A DNA stretch of 64,000 bases from CAG-877 sp045125935 (GTDB lineage Bacteria; Bacillota_I; Bacilli_A; RF39; UBA660). The stretch spans positions 296,294-360,293 of the forward strand of contig JBGVNW010000068.1 of assembly GCA_045125935.1 (NCBI GenBank). Direction: 5' to 3'. The translations under genes and the position numbers were made by a program. Below are positions 1-8,253 of the stretch, piece by piece. Under the pieces are notes generated by a model, which saw nothing but the letters and a program-made list of their open reading frames with translations, was not told the origin of the DNA and made no database searches. Numbering within the stretch: the stretch's first letter is position 1; each line of letters begins with the position of its first letter.

Positions 1-212
1 AATATCAAAAACATCTCTTCTGTAAAATCCTCATATGATTTTTGAAACATCGTCTTTGCATTTTTTACAAGTTGTGCGATAACTTCCGCAGGTATTGTGA
101 AAGGTATCATACCACCAACGCTCATTTCTAATTGAATACTTTCAACAAAATCATTTAGACACTCGACTGCTTCAGAATCAGAACAATCAACCAATGTGCT
201 AACTTTGCTCAT
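1..212 (-). CDS. Unknown small protein, partial (C-terminus outside window)
   Basis: The open frame starts at an ATG (210-212) and runs off the left edge, giving about 70 residues beginning MSKVSTLVDCSDSEAVECL. It is acidic and helical-looking, with no motif that I recognise. A CATAAATA late-type promoter lies 29 bases upstream on the same strand, back to back with the one for the next gene, so it is probably a late virion or assembly gene. That role is inferred only from the promoter class. Confidence 0.7.
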   Translation of the reverse strand, partial: MSKVSTLVDCSDSEAVECLNDFVESIQLEMSVGGMIPFTIPAEVIAQLVKNAKTMFQKSYEDFTEEMFLI

Positions 213-229
213 ATAAACATATTTATATA

Positions 230-248
230 TTGTATATAAGTATTTATG
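230..248 (-). promoter_or_regulatory. Late-type promoter (CATAAATA box)
   Basis: Reverse strand reads CATAAATACTTATATACAA, 29 bases before the ATG at 212. It matches the bipartite box seen before most structural genes here. Confidence 0.6.
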
Positions 249-258
249 TGTTTTTTTA

Positions 259-277
259 CATAAATATAATATATATT
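259..277 (+). promoter_or_regulatory. Late-type promoter (CATAAATA box)
   Basis: CATAAATATAATATATATT, 23 bases before the ATG at 289. Divergent from the minus-strand box at 230-248. Confidence 0.6.
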
Positions 278-288
278 TAAATTTTAAA

Positions 289-858
289 ATGGCATTTCTA
301 TCGGGTAAAAATAACAATTTTAGGTTTGCTTTTTCTAAACCATTTATACCTCAAGAAATTGAAGATAAATATTCTCCAGTGTTAAATCGTATTCCTGGTA
401 ATATGTGTGAAACTGTTTTAGATTTTTTGAACTATTCAATTAAATCAGTAAATATACAAGTTAGTCCAAATAGTTATGATGTAATAACACAAAGAGATAG
501 AGGAACACCTTATGAAAGAATAAGAAGAAGTAACGCATATCCAGATGCATTATTTAATAAAGATATGACTATAACATTTCAATTAGATCAAGCATATATA
601 ATATGGTCTGTTCTAACAGATGTGTTTATGTATTACTATTGTAGCGATGAAGATAGATTTATCCCTCCATTTCCAGGTATGGAAATAATGGATTGTTATA
701 ATAAAATAATGTATAGAATAGATTTAAATAATGTTTTATTCACAAGTGTTTCTGGGTTAGAGTTTGATTTCAGTAGTGATAGTGTTGAGCAAAAAACAAT
801 AGAAACTACATGGAAAGTGTCAAAGATAAATATTAATTTCGAACCTTCTAGAATATAA
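289..858 (+). CDS. Putative tail-tube-like or baseplate structural protein
   Basis: 189 residues starting at an ATG 23 bases after a late-type box. The sequence is beta-rich. Its C-terminal half (about residues 145-189, with SVSGLEFDFSSDSVEQKTIE followed by a TTWKVSKI strand) looks like the edge-strand arrangement of phage tube-fold proteins, and size and context fit a gp19/gp48/gp54-type tube or tube-initiator protein. This is a resemblance by eye, not a firm family match. It is a single-gene plus-strand unit ending in a bidirectional terminator opposite the minus-strand baseplate operon. A generic virion protein is the alternative. Confidence 0.55.
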   Translation: MAFLSGKNNNFRFAFSKPFIPQEIEDKYSPVLNRIPGNMCETVLDFLNYSIKSVNIQVSPNSYDVITQRDRGTPYERIRRSNAYPDALFNKDMTITFQLDQAYIIWSVLTDVFMYYYCSDEDRFIPPFPGMEIMDCYNKIMYRIDLNNVLFTSVSGLEFDFSSDSVEQKTIETTWKVSKININFEPSRI

Positions 859-887
859 AAAAGTCTGCATTTAAATGCAGACTTTTT
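857..887. terminator. Bidirectional intrinsic terminator
   Basis: Perfect hairpin AAGTCTGCAT / ATGCAGACTT with a TTAA-containing loop, an A-run on the left and a T-run on the right. It sits between convergent genes ending at 858 (+) and 899 (-). Confidence 0.85.
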
Positions 888-898
888 ACTTTAATATA

Positions 899-1417
899 TT
901 ATTTATAATTTTCATAAACAAAAGCATCAAATGACTTTATTATAGATTCTGTTAAATTTCCCAATTTATATAATGTAGAATCTATTAGTCTCAACAAATC
1001 ATCAATGTCAGATTTTATTTCAAAAGTTCTTTCATTAAAATTATTTGAATTATTTGCAAAATTAGATACATAATTCTTAAGATCCGTAAAATAAACTAAT
1101 GGGTCTTCATTTTTTAAACATATGAGATTAACATCATCAACAATAACACATTTATAGATTCCTTGATAATGCTCTATTAAACCATCTATTATATCAAATG
1201 CTTCTTCATAATATTCTTCCAAAATAACATGTGTTGAATGTTTCTTTGCTTTTAAATGTAATTTCCAAGAGTGCAATATACTTTCTTGTAAAACAGCAGC
1301 CAATTTAGAAAATTCTAAATGTTCATTTTCTATTGTTGTAGATATTGATATAGGAGTTTCACAAGTTGTAATTGTATCACAACAAGGTTCTGTTGTTAAA
1401 ATTAATTCATTTTCCAT
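899..1417 (-). CDS. Ferritin-like (DUF5856-type) phage protein
   Basis: 172 residues. Residues about 38-88 (KLAAVLQESILHSWKLHLKA, then HSTHVILEEYYEEAFDIIDG and LIEHYQGIYK) match the pattern I associate with DUF5856, a ferritin/Dps-like helical family of phage proteins: a histidine-containing first helix, H-x-x-L-x-E-Y-Y, then D-G-L-x-E-x-Y-Q-G. The second half (about 110-172) forms further helices, consistent with a four-helix bundle. Biochemical role unknown; DNA or metal binding would be inference from the fold. It is the last gene of the minus-strand baseplate operon, 6 bases after the 1011-residue protein. Confidence 0.6.
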   Translation of the reverse strand: MENELILTTEPCCDTITTCETPISISTTIENEHLEFSKLAAVLQESILHSWKLHLKAKKHSTHVILEEYYEEAFDIIDGLIEHYQGIYKCVIVDDVNLICLKNEDPLVYFTDLKNYVSNFANNSNNFNERTFEIKSDIDDLLRLIDSTLYKLGNLTESIIKSFDAFVYENYK

Positions 1418-1423
1418 TTTATA

Positions 1424-4400
1424 TTAATTTATTTTTATTAAACTTCTTTCATTCTTTTCTTCAAGATATTTATCATATTCATCTTTTAATGTATGATACA
1501 TTTCATAATTAGCATTTTTATCTACAATAACAATAGGTTTTTCAAATTCATATTTGTTACCGTTAATATCAATTAGTTCTAATTTTATTTTATAAAAACC
1601 TTCTTCTTCAAATAAATATGTAAAATATAATCCATTATGTGTAGTAATGATTTTATCTTTTTGAAATTCAACATCAGGGTCTAATTCATCACCAAGTAAT
1701 GTGAGTGTCCATTTAGGATATTCATTATTTATAATTCTACCTGTGATTCTACTATAATCAAATCCCAATAAAATCCAAGTTAAAGGTTTTATATCAACTA
1801 CGCTATTTATATATCTAACATATTTATAGTGTTCACCTGTAATTAAATTAATAATTTCCTCATTTAAATGATCATATTCTTTATATCCTTTATCTATCTT
1901 ATATAAAATAGTATCAACATCAAATTTATAATAAGGACCTTCGTGACTTACACTCCCATCTGATCTATAATTTCGCATTGTTGAATTCACATCCTTTTTA
2001 CCTATATGTTCTTGCAATGCACCAGAATACATTTTATCTACATTTTTTTTAATAACATTATATATCACATCACTATTTTTATCAGGAATATATGTGTTTT
2101 TTTCATCAAAATAAATATTATTCATTTCGCTAACATAATTGAATTCATCAATACCATATAATATATTAGTTTTATTATCATCCCACAACCATGAAATTTT
2201 CAATATATTTTTTCCGTCGTTTTCATTATTAACAATACATATCCAATTTTCTTTATCTGTACTTCCAAGGTTATTATAATTATATTCTTCTAAACCATTA
2301 CCATCTATCATATATTCTCCTAAAATATCAGATAATGTAATTTCCATAGGGTTTCTTTTGTAAGTAATAATGCCTTTTGTCCCATTACCTTCATATTTAG
2401 ACCATAGATAACACTTATTATAATTTTTCACATTATCGTCATATTCTTTTGGAATTATTAAATCATACTTCAAATTATCTGGTAAAGGTCTTGCATCTAA
2501 ATAAAATCCTCGAATATCTATATTATAAGGTTCCACTATAATAACATCTTTTTCAAATTGATAACAACAATTATTATACTTATCCCAAACTCTCATTTCA
2601 ACATCATAATTACCCAAATACGGCAATTGAACAAATACTTTACTATATATTTTTACAATACCAGAATATGTTTTTGACCAACCTGTTTTTGGATGTGATA
2701 TTTTCCATTCAATTGGTGACGATATATCAATATCATCATTAAACTCTCCACATAATATCACTTTTGCACAAACAACCATATCTGGCACAATTTCATTTTC
2801 ACCATATGGATCATTAGGCACATCATTAATAACAATATCTTTATATATATTTCTTGGTTCTGGAATATCTCTTAATCCATAATCTTTAGCGTCACCAAAC
2901 TTGTTACCATATATTAAATTATAATATTCACTATAAAGATTACAAACAACATTATTTTCATTTTTCATTAAGTCACTTATTATAGTTCCTAATGATCTCT
3001 TATCAATTTCACTTATGTTAATATCGCTATCAGAATCGCTACTATCATCATACATTTCATTTATTTCGCTAATTGTTTTATCAGCAAGTCCCCCAATAGT
3101 TTCATCAATATGATAATTCTTCTGCTCTGCAATAAATCTTGCAAAATCTTCATTTTCTGTCAAATAAACATGTTTATTTGGAAATACTGTAAAATCAATA
3201 TGTCCTTTTGATTCCACATAATTGACGGTTGATATTTGAGGATTATTACCAATAAGATTAATACCAAAATAATGACCCTCACCTATGACATCTGTAATTT
3301 TTGTAGAACCTGGCATAAATTCGTCGTTTAACTTTTTCTTTAAAGCAAATAATTTAACCAACGCTTCTTCAATAGTTAATCTAAAATCATCTCGCTTGTC
3401 CTTATCAAAATCTTCAATTACATTAGGCAAACCATAATCATCATATTTTATACCATCTACTTTTTCTGGATGGTTTATATTATATACTAATGATATATGA
3501 TTTAATTTCTGAAAATTTTGAGTATCTAATGATATTGGTTTTCTCTTTGTAGAGTAAGATTTTTTATTTTTTAGACTATATACATATGTTCTATATATCT
3601 TGCCATATTCGCTGTCATATCCGTTGATATTTCGCCAATATTCTACGATATTAAGGTTATCATACCCAAAGAATTTAATAGCGTTTAAAATCGCTTTATA
3701 TGATCCTATAAATGGGTATATATTGTGTCCTTCAAGCATAAGTTCTTTACGCTTTTCATTCAAAAGTCCATAATCTGGCATATATTCGTGTATATCACTA
3801 TGCTTGAATAATATAGTATCTTCAGGTTTCAAATTATAACCTAAATTCTCATTCCATACTTTTAATCTCTCATCTTCTTCTATGGTTTCAGCATAGAATG
3901 TAATTTTTGCAATATCATACTTTGTATATCCATTTTCGTAAGAAATTACAAGAGTTCTTTTATATGTACATTCTGAACTATTTTCACTTGCTATAAATGC
4001 AACATGAACTTCTAATAAATCATTCCGTTCAATATCTGATGATGAACCTAATAATGGAACATTATATTTGTCAAATCTATTAATAATAAGTGTTTCACAC
4101 AAAGGACCATCATATGGGGTATATATCAATGAAGAAGTGTCTTTTAACACATAATCATCATCAAAATTAAACATAAAAAATTCATCAACAAATGAATTTA
4201 CTATATCCCATTGAAAAACAATATTACCTTCACCAGTAGGATATGAATATCTATCATCTATACCGTCGCTATCCTTATCATATATATAATCTTCATCATG
4301 TTTCAAATCCTCCATTATATATATGGTCGTGTTTTCGTATAACCCAACACTTACTCTTGGGAAAAATATATTTCCTTCCCATATCTGATATGCTTCGTTC

Positions 4401-4459
4401 CAATTTAGATTTAAATTATAACCGTTTTTATCAAAAAACTCTAAATTCTTTACTACCAT
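1424..4459 (-). CDS. Large putative baseplate wedge protein with tail-protein-I-like N-terminal half
   Basis: 1011 residues, acidic and Asp/Tyr-rich. Around residues 230-275 the protein has a KRKELMLEGHNIYPFIGSYK stretch followed by AILNAIKFFGYDNLNIVEYW, which resembles the P2 gpI-type core (a chain-length check, then a helix, then an EYW/EWW-like end). Downstream parts are beta-rich and read like repeated Ig-like modules (about 540-630 and 920-990). Gene order supports a wedge role: gp25-like and gp6/J-like genes lie immediately upstream, and in P2-like and T4-like tails the I-type protein follows W(25) and J(6). The exact function is inferred; a tail-fibre connector is possible. Confidence 0.55.
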   Translation of the reverse strand: MVVKNLEFFDKNGYNLNLNWNEAYQIWEGNIFFPRVSVGLYENTTIYIMEDLKHDEDYIYDKDSDGIDDRYSYPTGEGNIVFQWDIVNSFVDEFFMFNFDDDYVLKDTSSLIYTPYDGPLCETLIINRFDKYNVPLLGSSSDIERNDLLEVHVAFIASENSSECTYKRTLVISYENGYTKYDIAKITFYAETIEEDERLKVWNENLGYNLKPEDTILFKHSDIHEYMPDYGLLNEKRKELMLEGHNIYPFIGSYKAILNAIKFFGYDNLNIVEYWRNINGYDSEYGKIYRTYVYSLKNKKSYSTKRKPISLDTQNFQKLNHISLVYNINHPEKVDGIKYDDYGLPNVIEDFDKDKRDDFRLTIEEALVKLFALKKKLNDEFMPGSTKITDVIGEGHYFGINLIGNNPQISTVNYVESKGHIDFTVFPNKHVYLTENEDFARFIAEQKNYHIDETIGGLADKTISEINEMYDDSSDSDSDINISEIDKRSLGTIISDLMKNENNVVCNLYSEYYNLIYGNKFGDAKDYGLRDIPEPRNIYKDIVINDVPNDPYGENEIVPDMVVCAKVILCGEFNDDIDISSPIEWKISHPKTGWSKTYSGIVKIYSKVFVQLPYLGNYDVEMRVWDKYNNCCYQFEKDVIIVEPYNIDIRGFYLDARPLPDNLKYDLIIPKEYDDNVKNYNKCYLWSKYEGNGTKGIITYKRNPMEITLSDILGEYMIDGNGLEEYNYNNLGSTDKENWICIVNNENDGKNILKISWLWDDNKTNILYGIDEFNYVSEMNNIYFDEKNTYIPDKNSDVIYNVIKKNVDKMYSGALQEHIGKKDVNSTMRNYRSDGSVSHEGPYYKFDVDTILYKIDKGYKEYDHLNEEIINLITGEHYKYVRYINSVVDIKPLTWILLGFDYSRITGRIINNEYPKWTLTLLGDELDPDVEFQKDKIITTHNGLYFTYLFEEEGFYKIKLELIDINGNKYEFEKPIVIVDKNANYEMYHTLKDEYDKYLEEKNERSLIKIN

Positions 4460-4744
4460 TTAATTGATCTTTTTATAATTTTTCTTAACAGAGTAATTGT
4501 TGAACACTCTTAAATATTTAACACTATTAATCAAATGAGCCAATATTTTATTTAAATATGGAAACATAGCAACCATATTTGAGTTATTTTTAAAATATGA
4601 AGTTGTATTATCCTCTAACAAAGAATCCTCATATTTATAACCTTCATTTTTTAACACCCAACGCTCGGTTTCAATCTTTTCATATAACGAATCAAAACCT
4701 TTATATTTTAAAATATTAATATCTGTATTTTTAGATGTATCCAT
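4460..4744 (-). CDS. Small unknown protein in the baseplate operon
   Basis: 94 residues (MDTSKNTDINILKYKGFDSL...), abutting both neighbours (1 base from each), so it is translated within the baseplate operon. The C-terminus is basic (SVKKNYKKIN). No domain recognised. A small wedge or assembly factor is plausible from position alone. Confidence 0.7.
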   Translation of the reverse strand: MDTSKNTDINILKYKGFDSLYEKIETERWVLKNEGYKYEDSLLEDNTTSYFKNNSNMVAMFPYLNKILAHLINSVKYLRVFNNYSVKKNYKKIN

Positions 4745-4745
4745 T

Positions 4746-6479
4746 TTATTTCAATAAATTATTAAGTTTTCTTTGCATTTCTATATTATATGCTGTATTA
4801 TTAACAGGGGACTCAAAGAATATATTTAAAGGACCTATTTTTCCTTCTTCTGGTGTAACAGTATAATAATTATCATTAGCATCTCTCCACCCACCTCTTG
4901 GAACATACACACACCCTTTATTCATAACAATATTTCCATATGCGTCAAATCCTACTTGTGGATCTTCATTTCTTCCAACATTATGTGAAACTCCAAATTC
5001 ATCGTAATAATACCCATTCCTTTTAGCCATCTCATTATCTTTTGTCATAAAGAATATATCACAAGTATCAACACCGTCTATATTCTCTATAAGTGCAATT
5101 AAATCAGATTTTGGTATAATATCACTTCTATTTATATTAAGGAAATATTTATTTAATGTACTTCGTATATTTGAAGATATAGATGTTTTATCTGCATTAT
5201 CAAAATATCTTAACATTATATTTATTATGAAATATTTAATCTCTGGATTAATAATTTCAACCTCTGTACCTATCAGCATTCTTCCTGAATTTTTTATTGC
5301 TGATAATAAACTATTTTTCTCATATCTATCTAATATAAATTCAGAAACAGGAACTTCAAAATAATCTTCATTATTTGACAACTTTTTCTTCATGTTAGGA
5401 ATAACCTTTAAATATATAACATTATCGTCATATATATTATCATCATTCTTTGTGTGATATGCATATATATACGAATATTGATTATATTTAGTTAAATAAT
5501 TAACATAATTTTCAGTGTTTGCTAACACAAAAGACTTGCTTGCTTTTGGTGCAATCGCTTTTGTAAATTCTGGATCTTCATAATTATTTCCCATCAGTGG
5601 TGGAGATATAGTTTCAACAATAAGAACCTCATTCAAATCAACCTCGTTACCATACTCATCTATACCCATATCAATAAATCTATATGTCAATCCAGTAGAA
5701 TAACTATTTCCAACTTCTCCTTCTGTTTTTATATATATAACCTCAATGAGAGCACCTGCTGGCGGAATTTTACCAAAACTATCATTTCCAAAGAAAATAC
5801 TAATACCAATTGTAGGAGATGTTTTTACAATAAAACATTCACTTGATTCTGGATCATCATCATCATAAGATGGCATATCATATAAACTATTAACCTTTCT
5901 CCATTCTTTTCCATTCACTCTAACTGCAACATTATCATGATCACTCATACCTTTGATGACAGGATTGAAACTTTGTAAAGCCGTTCCATTAGATGTGAAA
6001 GTTTGTGTTTCAATTTCACCTTGTATAAATGGAACACTAACAAACGAACTGCCACCAACAGTTAATTTAATAGAATCTGTTGGTAAATTCATAAAATATG
6101 TACAACCAGTATCAGAAATAATAAATTTGCTGAAATTTTTAATTTTTAAATGATTACCCGAAAAGTATATAGATGTATTTAGTTTGACACCCATCACACC
6201 ATATGCGGAACCTCCCCTATGTGCATCATGTCCCGCTAATTGTGCAAGACCTTGTATAGATTCTATATTTTGTGCAGTTCTAATATTTAATTCTTCTGCA
6301 GTGTGTGATATATATGTAAAAATAAGTTCCGCAATATTTGAAATAACAACCAATAACTGACCAAAAGGAGACGCTGGTGTAAATACACTTGCCGCCTGTT
6401 CATATTTTATAACAAGATATTCAACTGCTTGTTGAACTAATTCGCTCGCTTTCAATCTACTATTTTGAAAAAAACCCAT
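4746..6479 (-). CDS. gp6: Baseplate wedge protein, gp6 / baseplate-J family
   Basis: 577 residues from the ATG at 6479; a longer TTG-started reading to 6491 is possible but places the start within the leader. The N-terminus (GFFQNSRLKASELVQQAVEY, then AASVFTPASPFGQLLVVISN and LAQLAGHDAHRGGSAYGVM) is the typical opening of gp6/gpJ-like wedge proteins. The middle has GxxxFGDG-like sheet segments (ISIFFGNDSFGKIPPAGALI), and residues about 390-480 carry the conserved ferredoxin-like segment with SSNIRSTLNKYFLNINRSDI and DLIALIENIDGVD. In T4, gp6 dimers form the wedge ring joining neighbouring wedges. It lies between the gp25-like and gpI-like genes and has its own late-type box. Confidence 0.85.
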   Translation of the reverse strand: MGFFQNSRLKASELVQQAVEYLVIKYEQAASVFTPASPFGQLLVVISNIAELIFTYISHTAEELNIRTAQNIESIQGLAQLAGHDAHRGGSAYGVMGVKLNTSIYFSGNHLKIKNFSKFIISDTGCTYFMNLPTDSIKLTVGGSSFVSVPFIQGEIETQTFTSNGTALQSFNPVIKGMSDHDNVAVRVNGKEWRKVNSLYDMPSYDDDDPESSECFIVKTSPTIGISIFFGNDSFGKIPPAGALIEVIYIKTEGEVGNSYSTGLTYRFIDMGIDEYGNEVDLNEVLIVETISPPLMGNNYEDPEFTKAIAPKASKSFVLANTENYVNYLTKYNQYSYIYAYHTKNDDNIYDDNVIYLKVIPNMKKKLSNNEDYFEVPVSEFILDRYEKNSLLSAIKNSGRMLIGTEVEIINPEIKYFIINIMLRYFDNADKTSISSNIRSTLNKYFLNINRSDIIPKSDLIALIENIDGVDTCDIFFMTKDNEMAKRNGYYYDEFGVSHNVGRNEDPQVGFDAYGNIVMNKGCVYVPRGGWRDANDNYYTVTPEEGKIGPLNIFFESPVNNTAYNIEMQRKLNNLLK

Positions 6480-6492
6480 TTTATATAACAAA

Positions 6493-6511
6493 TATATATA
6501 TTATATTTATG
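6493..6511 (-). promoter_or_regulatory. Late-type promoter (CATAAATA box)
   Basis: Reverse strand CATAAATATAATATATATA, directly after the terminator hairpin of the gp25-like gene and about 25 bases before the gp6-like ATG. Confidence 0.6.
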
Positions 6512-6540
6512 AAAAAAATGGATGTGAAACATCACATCCA
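6512..6540 (-). terminator. Intrinsic terminator after gp25-like gene
   Basis: On the minus strand the hairpin TGGATGTGA / TCACATCCA is followed by seven Ts, which abut the late-type box of the next gene. Confidence 0.8.
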
Positions 6541-6562
6541 TAAAATTATTATTTTACATATA

Positions 6563-6922
6563 TTAAACAAGATAACTAGATACCTTTGTATTATTTATTA
6601 TTAAATCTACAATCATACCAACATTAAATTCCCATTTAACAAATTCAACACTAACAGTCACATTATATTTACCATCTAAATAAATATATTTTTGTATTTG
6701 TGTATTTATCATATTTTCAATAGCATTCTTATTCCAATTTGTTTCAAAAAGATATTTGTGAAGATCACAACCAAAATCAGGCAACATTAATACTTCTCCC
6801 TTTCGTGTAAATAAAAGACAGTCAACCTGCATTATAATTTCATCCAATTCATTATTAACCTCCATTATACCAGGTTTATACCTACTTTCGACATTTGGTA
6901 TAGCGTATATATCTCTTAACAT
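6563..6922 (-). CDS. gp25: Baseplate wedge protein, gp25 (GPW/gp25 family)
   Basis: 119 residues. It has the family hallmarks: an N-terminal helix, then TRKGEVLMLPDFGCDLHKYL (about 39-58), the conserved G-E-x-x-x-x-P-x-F-G-x-x-L core, followed by LFE and a C-terminal sheet with VTVSVEF. Length matches T4 gp25 (132 residues). In contractile tails this protein joins the wedge to the first sheath ring. It is followed by gp6-like and gpI-like genes, the usual order. Confidence 0.88.
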   Translation of the reverse strand: MLRDIYAIPNVESRYKPGIMEVNNELDEIIMQVDCLLFTRKGEVLMLPDFGCDLHKYLFETNWNKNAIENMINTQIQKYIYLDGKYNVTVSVEFVKWEFNVGMIVDLIINNTKVSSYLV

Positions 6923-6924
6923 TT

Positions 6925-8214
6925 TTAATCTATTTCATTTATATTAAGTTTCTTAACTTTATCACTTATATCCGCCATAGATGTGATAACGGTTGTGTTT
7001 TTTATAGAACCACTGTTAATAATACCTGCAAATTTACCCAAAGAACCAAATACACTACACTTTGTTAATTTAATATTATTACTTATAAAACAATTTTTGA
7101 ATTTGCTTTCAACACAATCACAATATCCAAATAAATTACAATCATTTATGAAACTATTCTCTATTTCACAATCATAAATGTCACACTTCTTAACATTACA
7201 ATTTCTAATATCACATTCAACAATATCAATACCTTCTAAATGGTAACATTTTACCAAATCAATATCTCTTATTTGCAATCTACTTATGTCACTATCATAA
7301 TTTACAGTCGCTTGCTTAATATTATTACATATTACTAAATTAAATAATTTATCCTTTATAGACGGAAATAACAAATTAATATTACTTCTATCATTATCCA
7401 AATCAACAGTTAATTTAATACCTTTATATTTTTCATGAAATAATTCATAACAACCAAATGCTTTTGAGAAAGTATCAAATTCTTCATTATATTTCTCAAT
7501 CTTCTTTAATTCATCTTCATTATATTCCAAGACAGTAGATGAATTATGTAGAGTTATAATCGTATGATTAATACATTTTAAAATATCATCTTTCTTCTTA
7601 TTATAATCAACATCCGACAAATATTTTAAAGTAATATATCCTAACTTAATATTACTAAAATCAATACCATAATTATTATCTACATCATCACTATATTTCA
7701 AACCATCAAGTTGTTTTTGAATTGTAGATGAGCAGTTTTCAACACTTGCTGGTTTAAAATCAGATAATTTTTCGATACTGCCATTTTTAGTTAAATCAAC
7801 AATGTTATCCAATATAAACTTCTCATTGAAATTCAATATAAATTTTGTAACATTTAAATTTGATAAACTAACACTATCATTGAACCCTAATTTTAAATAT
7901 ATATAATTATGCTCATTCTTATCTAAACTACTATGTAAGCACTCAAATAATTTAGGCATTATATATATCGCCTCAAAATAATTATATAATGGAGTCTTTA
8001 TGATATATTCATCCCCGTCTTTCACTAATACAGCATTTCTATCTGTTGGTTCAAGTAATTTATATTCTATATTCGAATATAATATTTCTCTATTCAAAAC
8101 TGGTGATAGCAACAACATTAATTCATCTTCTTCTTTTTTAAATGTACCTTTAATCTCAAATCCAATTAGAGAATTACCTGTTATTGAATCATTTTGAAAT
8201 AAATTCTTCTTCAT
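6925..8214 (-). CDS. Putative virion protein with C-terminal pentapeptide-repeat beta-solenoid
   Basis: 429 residues. The N-terminal ~310 residues are Asn/Asp-rich and unrecognised. Residues about 325-395 form an obvious five-residue periodicity in which the central position is I/L/V/F and the preceding positions are often Cys or Asn (for example ECDIRNCNVKKCDIYDCEIE). That is the pentapeptide-repeat, right-handed quadrilateral beta-helix pattern, with unusually many cysteines. It is the first gene of the late unit leading into gp25-like, with a late-type box 24 bases upstream. A baseplate or short fibre component is likely by position; pentapeptide proteins can also mimic DNA, but nothing here supports that. 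Confidence 0.7.
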   Translation of the reverse strand: MKKNLFQNDSITGNSLIGFEIKGTFKKEEDELMLLLSPVLNREILYSNIEYKLLEPTDRNAVLVKDGDEYIIKTPLYNYFEAIYIMPKLFECLHSSLDKNEHNYIYLKLGFNDSVSLSNLNVTKFILNFNEKFILDNIVDLTKNGSIEKLSDFKPASVENCSSTIQKQLDGLKYSDDVDNNYGIDFSNIKLGYITLKYLSDVDYNKKKDDILKCINHTIITLHNSSTVLEYNEDELKKIEKYNEEFDTFSKAFGCYELFHEKYKGIKLTVDLDNDRSNINLLFPSIKDKLFNLVICNNIKQATVNYDSDISRLQIRDIDLVKCYHLEGIDIVECDIRNCNVKKCDIYDCEIENSFINDCNLFGYCDCVESKFKNCFISNNIKLTKCSVFGSLGKFAGIINSGSIKNTTVITSMADISDKVKKLNINEID

Positions 8215-8226
8215 TATAATATATTT

Positions 8227-8245
8227 AATATATAAGGTATTTATG
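8227..8245 (-). promoter_or_regulatory. Late-type promoter (CATAAATA box)
   Basis: Reverse strand CATAAATACCTTATATATT, 24 bases before the ATG at 8214; one of the best full matches to the bipartite box. Confidence 0.65.
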
Positions 8246-8253
8246 AAAGAATC

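Noticed and set aside
6479..6495. TTTGTTATATAAA on the minus strand before the gp6-like gene as an early promoter
   Set aside because: Only the first half matches the motif and it is almost on the start codon; the late-type box just upstream explains expression.
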